32,292 nt of DNA, taken from a virus. The translations under genes and the position numbers were made by a program. Location of the stretch: positions 1 to 32,292 of the IMG/VR virus record IMGVR_UViG_3300025098_000168; one strand, written 5' to 3'. Below, piece after piece: positions 23,962-30,532 of this stretch; positions within the stretch are counted from its first letter, which is position 1; each line of letters starts with the position of its first letter. The notes beneath the pieces are model-generated. The model made no database searches, was not told where the DNA came from, and saw only the letters and a program-made list of their open reading frames with translations.

Positions 23962-24066
23962 ATGAAAAGACTGACAGACAATCAAATCCTAGCAATCTGC
24001 ACGGTTGCAAGCACGCTCACAGCAATCATATGCGCCATTTATGGCCTCTACAGGTTGCAACTCTAA
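23962..24066 (+). CDS. 34-residue single-TM peptide, holin candidate
   Basis: ATG at 23962, nine bases after the endolysin stop, to TAA at 24066. A short polar start (MKRLTDNQ) is followed by one hydrophobic segment (ILAICTVASTLTAIICAIY) and a basic end. A one-helix protein directly after an endolysin is a natural candidate for a small holin or an inner-membrane lysis partner. The short length makes it less certain. Confidence 0.5.
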   Translation: MKRLTDNQILAICTVASTLTAIICAIYGLYRLQL

Positions 24067-24080
24067 CCCAACGACAAACC

Positions 24081-24272
24081 ATGAAAATAATTATTATATC
24101 ATACATTGCAGCCTCGGCCCTTGCGCTGGGCTTTCTAAGTCACGACTTGAACCGGGCAGAAAGCAACATTGAGATACTGGCCAAAGTGATAAAGAATCAC
24201 GAAGACAGCCTCTCGGACCATCGAACCGTCATTTTAGGTCTTTTGGACAAGCGCAACAACTCATTCATGTAA
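24081..24272 (+). CDS. Membrane-anchored coiled-coil protein, spanin-like
   Basis: 63 residues from the ATG at 24081, chosen because ACAAACC precedes it as in its neighbours; an upstream ATG at 24030 would overlap the gene before. Residues 2-19 are a membrane anchor (IIIISYIAASALALGFL) and residues 21-50 a charged helix. The third place after an endolysin and this topology resemble an inner-membrane spanin (Rz-like), but it is shorter than usual and no lipoprotein partner was found. Confidence 0.5.
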   Translation: MKIIIISYIAASALALGFLSHDLNRAESNIEILAKVIKNHEDSLSDHRTVILGLLDKRNNSFM

Positions 24273-24279
24273 ACAGCAA

Positions 24280-24450
24280 ATGCAAGACATTACCGAACGC
24301 CTCAACCTAGCAAAAATCCTAATCAGAAACACGCTAGCCTCTCACCAGGGAACACCCGAAACTGCTGTGACATATGCAGTCAGGCAATTAGACTTGCCAC
24401 CGGACGTTTCACATTCTCTCATTCAATACGCAAACCAATTAAACAAATGA
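24280..24450 (+). CDS. 56-residue hypothetical protein
   Basis: ATG at 24280 (MQDITERLNLAKILIRNTLA...) to TGA at 24450, overlapping the next start as ATGA. Helical, soluble, ending LIQYANQLNK. The overlap and tight spacing to the gene upstream (7 bases) support it as real. Not recognised. Confidence 0.55.
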   Translation: MQDITERLNLAKILIRNTLASHQGTPETAVTYAVRQLDLPPDVSHSLIQYANQLNK

Positions 24451-24923
24451 ATCATAATATACTAGACACAGCAGGACATCAAAGCCAAGCATCAAGCTGC
24501 ATGAGCTTCTTATCATCGGGAGCAGCCCGGGACGCATACCACAGGCTACTAAAGGAAAGCACAGCAGGACAGAGCAAGGGAGAGCAACGCAAGGCCGTGT
24601 TTGTTCGCCATACAAAAGAAGATCGCAAGCGCATAGCCAAAGCGGCGGCTAAGCGGGTAAACGAGGGAGAGTCATGGCAACACGTTGCCGCTGGCTATCC
24701 ATTGAGCGCAGACTCTATCAGACGCAACGCCGTTGCATTTGGATACTACAAGCCAAGGCAGAAGTTTGGGGAACGAGACGCGCAGCGCAAGGTTTACGAT
24801 CAGCAAGCGGAACAGGTGCTTGCCATGGCCGAACGCAAGGGCATTTCAAAGGCTCAAGCGATGGCCAAGGTGGGCATAAGCGAAAACGCATTTTACCAAT
24901 CAATAGAAAGGGCAAAGCGATAA
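24447..24923 (+). CDS. DNA-binding protein with two HTH regions
   Basis: A 158-residue basic protein. After a polar N-terminus, residues about 58-100 (KEDRKRIAKAAAKRVNEGES, then WQHVAAGYPLSADSIRRNAV) and 122-156 (VLAMAERKGISKAQAMAKVG, then ISENAFYQSI) each read as helix-turn-helix units of the type found in resolvases and small phage regulators. It is coupled to both neighbours (ATGA before, TAATG after). A regulator of the plus or late operon is likely but its target is unknown. Confidence 0.6.
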   Translation: MNHNILDTAGHQSQASSCMSFLSSGAARDAYHRLLKESTAGQSKGEQRKAVFVRHTKEDRKRIAKAAAKRVNEGESWQHVAAGYPLSADSIRRNAVAFGYYKPRQKFGERDAQRKVYDQQAEQVLAMAERKGISKAQAMAKVGISENAFYQSIERAKR

Positions 24924-25183
24924 TGACGGGAAGCATGATTTCAAGCGCAGTCCGATACATGGAGAGCATCAAGGACAAGGTTCCACCAGCATACGAGGAG
25001 GAGATCACCGTAAAGCCCGGCACGCCACACCTGAAGACCCTAGGTCTCGACCCTCACAAGATGGTCAAGGCCGTCGATAAGCTCAAGGCAAAGGGGCTAG
25101 AGGTCAAGGATGCTTGCGAGCAAGTGGGAATGACCAGGTCTCAATACTACAAAACCAGAAAAGGAATAACAAACAGAAGATGA
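24923..25183 (+). CDS. Small HTH protein
   Basis: 86 residues from the ATG at 24923, which overlaps the stop before it as TAATG. The C-terminal 40 residues (MVKAVDKLKAKGLEVKDACE, then QVGMTRSQYYKTRKGI) resemble the second HTH of the preceding protein, so the two may be related. The N-terminal half is acidic. A longer frame from 24674 lies inside the previous gene and is rejected. The end overlaps the next start as ATGA. Confidence 0.55.
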   Translation: MTGSMISSAVRYMESIKDKVPPAYEEEITVKPGTPHLKTLGLDPHKMVKAVDKLKAKGLEVKDACEQVGMTRSQYYKTRKGITNRR

Positions 25184-25392
25184 AAACCATACAGCAATAC
25201 CGAAAGGACAACCCGCACCTGTCAGAAGAGCAGATGCAATCCGCCTACCACGTTACCGAAATAGATGCGCCTGAGTTCGCTGTCAGCGGCTTTACGCTCA
25301 TTGCACCCGGCAGGTGTCTCGCTATACATGAAAGCGGTAATATAGCCCCTTTACGGCTCAAAGGGAGCTATGGTGACGCGAGCGCAAGGTAG
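25180..25392 (+). CDS. Last gene of the first plus operon, hypothetical
   Basis: 70 residues from the ATG at 25180 (MKTIQQYRKDNPHLSEEQM...), overlapping the previous stop. Helical start, then a beta-like stretch (AVSGFTLIAPGRCLAIHESG). Not recognised. A terminator 120 bases downstream closes the operon. Confidence 0.5.
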   Translation: MKTIQQYRKDNPHLSEEQMQSAYHVTEIDAPEFAVSGFTLIAPGRCLAIHESGNIAPLRLKGSYGDASAR

Positions 25393-25405
25393 TGTGTTAT
25401 AATGC

Positions 25406-25434
25406 TTGACAAGTTTAAGAAACTTATTTAATAC
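25406..25434 (+). promoter_or_regulatory. Sigma-70 promoter for a short RNA
   Basis: TTGACA (25406-25411), 17 bases, TAATAC (25429-25434). Initiation is expected near 25441 and a strong terminator ends at about 25551, with no gene between. Confidence 0.55.
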
Positions 25435-25440
25435 ATTCAA

Positions 25441-25551
25441 TCATAGCAGCAATGCTACCGTGTCAAGGCGGATCAGTTTAACTTTCCCCGCTTGTTTTTA
25501 CAAGCAACTTTAAACCCTTCCTACAGCTTGACATGTAGGAGGGGTTTTTTT
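25441..25551 (+). ncRNA. Candidate small RNA of about 110 nt
   Basis: Bounded by the promoter at 25406-25434 and the intrinsic terminator at 25512-25551. Inside are AGCA-GCAA-TGCT (25446-25457) and GCTTGT-TTTT-ACAAGC (25490-25505), so the transcript would be three hairpins in a row. No open frame of note. It could instead be simply the 3' end of the upstream operon. Confidence 0.4.
25512..25551 (+). terminator. Intrinsic terminator
   Basis: A 14-bp stem with one G-U pair (25512-25525 with 25534-25547), an 8-base loop GCTTGACA, and a run of T to 25551. It closes the first plus operon (21.75-25.39 kb) and the short RNA. Its loop contains TTGACA, the -35 box of the next promoter. Confidence 0.88.
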
Positions 25552-25556
25552 ATACC
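25528..25556 (+). promoter_or_regulatory. Promoter embedded in the terminator
   Basis: TTGACA in the terminator loop (25528-25533), 17 bases, TATACC just after the T run (25551-25556). Transcription would begin near 25563, just before the conserved GGAGCAAGCG of the structured region. The upstream transcript thus ends where the next begins. Confidence 0.5.
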
Positions 25557-25562
25557 CATACA

Positions 25563-25910
25563 GTCTAGCGGAGCAAGCGGCCTCACAGGTTAGCCCAAGT
25601 CTGCAAACGGAACCCGAAGCGTAGCTTCTAGGTTCTAGTGGTTGCTAGGTTTGAACGAGATACCGACCTAGCGTAACAGGTGGCTCTTAACGGAGCGTGA
25701 ACACCGTCCCGTAGCTTATACAGCACTTACCACGGCCAAGCGGGGCGACATGAAAGGGCGTCAGACTCATACGATTTGAGACAAGACAGCAGGATGTGGT
25801 TCATTCGTAATGGGTGAACCATGTCCGAACGCCAAGAGCTACACCGATTTGATTGAGGCCAAGTTGCAGCATAAGAGAAAACAAAGTTTCTTTAGAAACT
25901 AGGACGATTC
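25563..25910 (+). ncRNA. Large structured RNA candidate (copy B)
   Basis: No credible frame exists in this stretch. Helices nest without conflict: P1 GCAA/TTGC (25573-25576 with 25864-25867) and GGCCTC/GAGGCC (25579-25584 with 25855-25860). Inside P1 are hairpins 25610-25635 (GAACC, GAAGC arms), 25644-25672 (GCTAGGT/ACCTAGC) and 25683-25696 (GCTC/GAGC). Then comes GTAGCT/AGCTAC (25711-25716 with 25837-25842), which encloses GGCGT/ACGCC (25757-25761 with 25829-25833). That in turn encloses hairpins 25766-25780 and 25797-25821 (TGGTTCA/TGAACCA). A last hairpin, AGTTTC-TTTA-GAAACT, lies near 25900. I do not recognise an Rfam family. A replication origin is the alternative; a near-DnaA box (TTATCCACT) is at 25948. 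Confidence 0.55.
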
Positions 25911-25982
25911 TTCTTGACCATCCAAATACCTTCACCTAAATTTTACGTTATCCACTACACATCAACCAATACATAAATACAT

Positions 25983-26147
25983 ATGAAAACATCAGATAAA
26001 ATAAAAAGCATAATCATAAGTCAAATTAATCAAGACGTAAACGCGGCTTGTGAAAATCAAAGCATTGGCGGTTTAGAATATGAAGAGCTGCTCGACATAC
26101 TGGTAGAAGTCAGCAAGTTGGAGGCAATGAGTCAACCCTCCTCCTAA
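25983..26147 (+). CDS. 54-residue hypothetical protein
   Basis: ATG at 25983 to TAA at 26147. The product is helical and acidic toward the end (YEELLDILVEVSKLEAMS). The leader (AATACATAAATACAT) is A/C-rich like the genes after it. First gene after the structured RNA and before the exonuclease. Not recognised. Confidence 0.5.
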   Translation: MKTSDKIKSIIISQINQDVNAACENQSIGGLEYEELLDILVEVSKLEAMSQPSS

Positions 26148-26169
26148 CTCCAATAACCCAAACGTAAAC

Positions 26170-26931
26170 ATGAACTTAAAAACAGAAACTAAAACTGCCC
26201 TCATTGATCTTGAACTGATCTCTTACTCTCATGCGGCTAAGGCTGAGTCAACCGGCACGGGTCTCAAGAGCCTTGTCGAGATGGTGGAGTTCACCATACA
26301 AAGTGTAGTCTCTGCTTGCCGCGCACAGAAGTATTACCTGGTGGTGTCGGGACGCAACAACTTCCGCAAGGTTTTGTATCCAGACTACAAAGCCGGGAGA
26401 CGTGAGAAGCCACCTCTCTATGCCCCATTGATGGACAAGCTCAAGGAGTTGAATGCTTCTCGCTGGTGCAAGCACGACCAACTGGAGGCGGATGATCTAC
26501 TTGGTATCATGCTCACGAACGGAAGGGTTAAAAACCCAATCCTTTGCAGCATAGACAAAGACTTACTTGGTGTCCCCGGATGGCACTACAACTGGAACAA
26601 GGATGACTGGCCTCGTGAGGTGACACAGGATGAGGCAGACCACCATTGGTTGGTTCAGTTACTCATGGGAGATTCAACCGACAACATTGAGGGGATGAAG
26701 GGGATTGGAATTGCTAAGGCTGAGAAGTTAGTTGCCGCCTACTACGAAAAGACGGGAGTCTTTAATGCACCAGTTGCATCAGCAAAAGAAATTTACGAAT
26801 CCGAAGGTTTTAGTCTTGACGCATATAAGAAGTGCCTCATGCTCGCCTCTATCTGGAGGGCACCGATGCCACCAGAGCTTTTAGAAAACGAACTTATCTC
26901 GGAGGTGGTCAAGACCATTCCGAGCCTATAA
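26170..26931 (+). CDS. 5'-3' exonuclease of the FEN/T7 gp6 type
   Basis: A 253-residue protein. Metal-binding acidic residues appear in family order: an early Asp (D13), LEADD (105-109), SIDKD (127-131) and GDSTDN (167-172). A basic arch region, NNFRKVLYPDYKAGRR (63-78), and a helix-hairpin-helix, GMKGIGIAKAEKLV (175-188), follow the pattern of phage 5' nucleases. It would remove RNA primers and degrade or process DNA ends in replication and recombination. The leader AACGTAAAC-ATG lacks a Shine-Dalgarno site. It opens the replication gene set. Confidence 0.85.
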   Translation: MNLKTETKTALIDLELISYSHAAKAESTGTGLKSLVEMVEFTIQSVVSACRAQKYYLVVSGRNNFRKVLYPDYKAGRREKPPLYAPLMDKLKELNASRWCKHDQLEADDLLGIMLTNGRVKNPILCSIDKDLLGVPGWHYNWNKDDWPREVTQDEADHHWLVQLLMGDSTDNIEGMKGIGIAKAEKLVAAYYEKTGVFNAPVASAKEIYESEGFSLDAYKKCLMLASIWRAPMPPELLENELISEVVKTIPSL

Positions 26932-26954
26932 ACCAAACCAAACCAAACATAAAC

Positions 26955-27191
26955 ATGAGATCAGAAAAACAAAAAGCTAGCACATCAAAATACAAGAATC
27001 GGTGGGTCGATCCTACAGTCCTGACTTTCGAGCAGAGGGTCGCTCGCAAGGAAATGTGGGAGGACATGTGTGGCGGTCAAGTTGATCCAGATGTTGCCAG
27101 TGCCAGCAATTTTCTCCGTTTGCAGAACCAAAGGAAGAGGACGGCCAGGAACAAAGCCGTTGCCGCCATCATGCAAATGCGTGGCATTTAA
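26955..27191 (+). CDS. Small basic hypothetical protein
   Basis: 78 residues from the ATG at 26955, chosen because the repeated CCAAACATAAAC leader precedes it; the frame is open further upstream into the exonuclease gene. Basic and helical (LTFEQRVARKEMWEDM, LRLQNQRKRTARNKAVAAI). It may bind nucleic acid. Not recognised. Confidence 0.55.
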   Translation: MRSEKQKASTSKYKNRWVDPTVLTFEQRVARKEMWEDMCGGQVDPDVASASNFLRLQNQRKRTARNKAVAAIMQMRGI

Positions 27192-27217
27192 TAATAAACC
27201 ATAAACCAAACATAAAC

Positions 27218-27535
27218 ATGAACAAAAAAGACACACACAGAACACCAAGGCACGAACGCACACAGCTGGAGCAAGACTTCAGAGACAAAGCTGCAAACAA
27301 CTTCTACACCTCTAGGAAGTGCGACAACACTGCCTCCCAAGCCCTATACTATGGCCAGTATATAGCCAACAAGTGGGCAGCAGTTAGCGTTCGCACCTCC
27401 CACCGCTATGGCTTCCTTCAGGAAATGACCAAGGAACACGACCAATTTCTGCCTGAGCTAAAGGAAGAAAGCTACGCTAAGAAACTTATGCGAGGCTATG
27501 ATGCCCTAGAGGAGATGAAGAAAGTTTCACTATAA
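27218..27535 (+). CDS. Hypothetical protein
   Basis: 105 residues, charged, helical, aromatic-rich centre (ASQALYYGQYIANKWAAVSV). Preceded by CCATAAACCAAACATAAAC. Position between exonuclease and helicase suggests a replication accessory, but no motif is seen. Confidence 0.55.
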   Translation: MNKKDTHRTPRHERTQLEQDFRDKAANNFYTSRKCDNTASQALYYGQYIANKWAAVSVRTSHRYGFLQEMTKEHDQFLPELKEESYAKKLMRGYDALEEMKKVSL

Positions 27536-27561
27536 ACCAAACCATAAACCAAAACATAAAC

Positions 27562-27726
27562 ATGATTATTAGAACAGCAACCTACCCTTACGGCCCCGCC
27601 AACAGAATGGACGGGGACACAATCGTTCAACGTCTACAAGTTGTCGCAGGACGACCACGCTTCGTGGTGACTACGTTGGCTCCCTATGTGACGGAGATGA
27701 ATACTGGATTCCGGGTTTCCACATGA
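27562..27726 (+). CDS. Short frame of doubtful integrity before the next gene
   Basis: 54 residues from the ATG at 27562 (MIIRTATYPYGPANRM...) to TGA at 27726, overlapping the next start as ATGA. The leader is of the repeated type, so translation does start here. But the other two frames look more protein-like in places: one reads FNVYKLSQDDHASW then stops at 27668, and another reads DYVGSLCDGDEYWIPGFH into the next gene. The region may be a longer gene broken by small indels, or a frameshifted one. Confidence 0.4.
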   Translation: MIIRTATYPYGPANRMDGDTIVQRLQVVAGRPRFVVTTLAPYVTEMNTGFRVST

Positions 27727-27938
27727 AGCCCAAGGGTCGCACGGGGAATCAAATCCTCTCGTGGATGACAGAAAACTTCATAGACGCTGAGTTTGAGTAT
27801 GACACAGACATGATGCCGGAGGCTGTTGTCCTATACAACAAGCACGGGCAGACCCTCGTTACCTACCCATACGGAGACGATTGCTTGAGTGAAGCCTGCG
27901 AGTTCGTGATGGATCAAGAAGAACGCGAAGACATCTAG
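27723..27938 (+). CDS. Small acidic hypothetical protein
   Basis: 71 residues from ATG at 27723. Strongly acidic with FEYDTDMMPEAVVLYNKHGQ and an acidic tail. The same frame is open upstream to 27573 without an ATG and is protein-like, so this may be the C-terminal part of a once longer protein. One base separates it from the helicase start. Confidence 0.5.
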   Translation: MKPKGRTGNQILSWMTENFIDAEFEYDTDMMPEAVVLYNKHGQTLVTYPYGDDCLSEACEFVMDQEEREDI

Positions 27939-27939
27939 T

Positions 27940-29277
27940 ATGCCCAGCTCTAAGAACACCCAGCCGCACTCACTTGAGTCGGAGACTGTTGTCCTTGCGT
28001 CTTGTCTTCTATCTGAAGATGGCTCCGTCTATGACGAAGTGTCGCAGGTCATTCAGCCCTCTGACTTCTACGTCACCCGCAACTCTACGATCTTCTCGAC
28101 CATCGGGGAGATTGTGGGGAAGGGGTTGGAGTTGTCCGACATCACACTACTAGAGCAGTTGCGCTCCAATGGCGACGAGAAGGAAGTTGGTGGTATCAGC
28201 ACCATCTACACAATCCAAGAAGCCTGTGAGACCTCAACCCACGCCACGTATGCCGCCAACATAGTGAAGGAGAAGTCCAAGCTTCGCCAGACCATCCGTC
28301 ATTGCCGGCTCGCCATTGAGGAAGCAGAGGAAGGGGAGGAAGAGGCAGACTCCGTGACATCCAAGCTAGAAGCCGCTCTACAGTCCCTACAAGACGTTGA
28401 CGACGGCAAGGGGGACGGGAGTATCAGAAGTGCCGCAGAAGCCCTTAGAGAGGACTACAAGGCCATGGTGAGTGGAACCTATGAGGTCTCTGCCATGCCC
28501 ACGCGCATAGCACAAGTAGATGAGAAACTTAGCTGTGGTGGTGTAGCCAACGGAGAGGTGATGGTCATTGCAGCACCCACCTCCTGTGGTAAGACTGCCC
28601 TCGCCCTCAACATTGTGTTGCAGAATGCTGTCACCCACAACACGCCCGGTCTCTACTTCTCATTTGAGATGCAAGCAAAGTCTCTGGCTAACCGTATGAT
28701 TCAAACCTGTGCTGCCGTCCCTCTCAAGCGATTGCAAGACGGGATGATGAAACCAGAACACCAGAAGCGTGTCTGGGAAGCAACGGACAAGATGGCCGAG
28801 GCTCCCATCTTCACCAATCACTACGTGAAGAGTGTGGATGAACTTCGTGCCAAGGCTCGGATGTATAAGCGCAAGCACAAGATTGAGTGGATTGTCATAG
28901 ACTACCTCCAGCTTGTGCCTTGGGATCGTAAGATGAAAAAGAACGACGGCATAGCCGAGGTGTCACACCAAGTGAAACTGATGGCAATGGAGTTGGATGT
29001 TCCTGTCTTCCTGCTAGCACAAGTCAATCGTGAGGGAGCCAAGCGTGAGTCTGGTCTTACCTTGTATGACCTCAAGGATTCCGGTGACATTGAGAATGAC
29101 TCCGACATCATCTTACTTCTGTGGCCTGACGGCAAGGATGTTGATGAGGCTAGGAGATCAGACGCAGAGCATGGGTCTTACGTTTCATTGAAGTATAACA
29201 TCGCTAAGCAGAGAGAAGGTGCAAGAGACGTAAAGGGTAAGTTCATCTTTAAGAACCACATAGGACGTTTTCATTAA
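27940..29277 (+). CDS. Replicative DNA helicase, DnaB-like
   Basis: A 445-residue protein. The N-terminal DnaB-type domain (SLESETVVLASCLLSEDG..., about residues 11-110) is followed by a linker and an RecA-fold ATPase. Walker A is APTSCGKT (212-219); YFSFEMQ (239-245) corresponds to the SLEM motif; Walker B IVIDYLQL (318-325); LAQVNRE (359-365) and LKDSGDIENDSD (378-389) are DnaB hallmarks. Length is near normal. It unwinds DNA at the phage fork. No primase domain is fused and none is seen in this window. The stop overlaps the next start as TAATG. Confidence 0.92.
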   Translation: MPSSKNTQPHSLESETVVLASCLLSEDGSVYDEVSQVIQPSDFYVTRNSTIFSTIGEIVGKGLELSDITLLEQLRSNGDEKEVGGISTIYTIQEACETSTHATYAANIVKEKSKLRQTIRHCRLAIEEAEEGEEEADSVTSKLEAALQSLQDVDDGKGDGSIRSAAEALREDYKAMVSGTYEVSAMPTRIAQVDEKLSCGGVANGEVMVIAAPTSCGKTALALNIVLQNAVTHNTPGLYFSFEMQAKSLANRMIQTCAAVPLKRLQDGMMKPEHQKRVWEATDKMAEAPIFTNHYVKSVDELRAKARMYKRKHKIEWIVIDYLQLVPWDRKMKKNDGIAEVSHQVKLMAMELDVPVFLLAQVNREGAKRESGLTLYDLKDSGDIENDSDIILLLWPDGKDVDEARRSDAEHGSYVSLKYNIAKQREGARDVKGKFIFKNHIGRFH

Positions 29278-29459
29278 TGCCCTGCTACAAGATAACCTAC
29301 ACCCGTCTCGACATGCCCTCACCTTGCTCTGCAATTAAAACAGCACACACCGAGGAGGAAGCAATTAAATGCTTGACTACTGGCAGCAAGACTAAAGGAT
29401 ACAAGTTGAAGAAGACAAACGTCTCAATCACCATTACTCAGATAACAGAACTAAAATAA
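29277..29459 (+). CDS. Small basic hypothetical protein
   Basis: A 60-residue basic protein coupled to the helicase by TAATG. MPCYKITYTRLDMPSPCSAI, then AHTEEEAIKC (helix) and a basic beta-like end. The size and strand-helix-strand feel resemble small helicase-adjacent phage proteins. No known function. Confidence 0.5.
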   Translation: MPCYKITYTRLDMPSPCSAIKTAHTEEEAIKCLTTGSKTKGYKLKKTNVSITITQITELK

Positions 29460-29482
29460 ACTAAAACAAACAGAAAGATACA

Positions 29483-30532
29483 ATGTGGATACTACCAAAA
29501 CAATTACACACCTCAGCCTATGTTCCGGATATGAAGGAATTGGGCTTGGACTCAGAAGCGTTCTCCCAAATCTGCGAGAAATCGCTTACGTGGAGAGGGA
29601 AGGATTCCCTGTCGCGAACTTGGTTGCAAAGATGGAAGCGGGAAAGCTGGATGCAGCACCTGTGTTCACGGACGTTAAGACCTTCCCATACGGAGAGTTT
29701 CGTGGACAAGTGGACATCCTCTCTGGAGGATTCCCGTGTCAGCCATTCTCAGCTGCTGGAAAGCGTCAAGCAACTGAAGACCCCAGACACCTCTTCCCCT
29801 ACATCGCAGACGGAATCAGAGAGTGCCAACCTAGAATTGTTTTCCTTGAAAACGTTGCAGGAATCATCTCAGCCAAGACAGCAGACGGAGAGTCAGTTCT
29901 CCAATATGTCCTCAGAGAATTGGAAGGATTGGGTTACAGAGCAACGGCAGGAATATTCTCAGCGGAAGAAGTCGGCGCACCTCACCAGAGAAAGCGAGTC
30001 TTCATCCTTGGCTTGGCCAACGGCGACAGTCTTCGACACGACAGGGGGGAGTTATCCAACCGAGATAGTGGACGGAGTATACCGAAGCAAGCACAGCCAA
30101 GATCCGAACAGTCCTTGGTATGGGGCGAAGCTGCGGGATGCGGTGGAGACTCACGAGGGGAAGAAGAACTGGGCGACACCGAACACGATGGATCATATGG
30201 GTCAGCGGAGTCCAGAGGCACTTCAACGACAGTTCGAGACAACCCGCAAGGGACGGACGCAACCAGCCAACCTTCGGGAGCAGGTGCATCCACAGAACTG
30301 GCCTACAATAACAGTCAACGAGTCACACAACACTCCGTGTCCGAGTCAGTTCAAGAGGAATACTCCACCGCTTGGAACAGCAGTATTACTCGATGGCCAG
30401 CAAGACCAGGTGAACCCCAATACGAATGGGAAGAGCCAAGAGTTACAGGGCAAGCTCAACCCCAACTGGGTCGAGCACCTAATGGGTCTTCCGGCAGGGT
30501 GGACAGACTTAGGTTGCTGGGAAACGGAGTAG
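29483..30532 (+). CDS. Overlapping frame inside the methyltransferase gene, probably real
   Basis: 349 residues from ATG at 29483, two bases before the methyltransferase GTG (ATGTG), to TAG at 30532. About 16 stops would be expected by chance. The product looks like a conserved phage protein: opening MWILPKQLHTSAYVPD; WATPNTMDHMGQRSPEALQR with PANLREQV near residues 233-271; LNPNWVEHLMGLPAGWTDL at the end. WPT-x-T units recur (about residues 180 and 278). I remember similar sequences annotated as hypothetical proteins beside phage methyltransferases. Role unknown; a partner or regulator of the methyltransferase is a guess. Confidence 0.6.
   Translation: MWILPKQLHTSAYVPDMKELGLDSEAFSQICEKSLTWRGKDSLSRTWLQRWKRESWMQHLCSRTLRPSHTESFVDKWTSSLEDSRVSHSQLLESVKQLKTPDTSSPTSQTESESANLELFSLKTLQESSQPRQQTESQFSNMSSENWKDWVTEQRQEYSQRKKSAHLTRESESSSLAWPTATVFDTTGGSYPTEIVDGVYRSKHSQDPNSPWYGAKLRDAVETHEGKKNWATPNTMDHMGQRSPEALQRQFETTRKGRTQPANLREQVHPQNWPTITVNESHNTPCPSQFKRNTPPLGTAVLLDGQQDQVNPNTNGKSQELQGKLNPNWVEHLMGLPAGWTDLGCWETE

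Noticed and set aside
24674-24922. Upstream extension of the second HTH gene
   Set aside because: It lies wholly inside the previous gene in another frame; the ATG at 24923 forms a TAATG junction and gives a sensible HTH protein.
25560-25910. tRNA, tmRNA or group I intron
   Set aside because: No T-arm consensus, no tag frame and no recognisable intron core were found; hairpin loops and stems do not match a cloverleaf.
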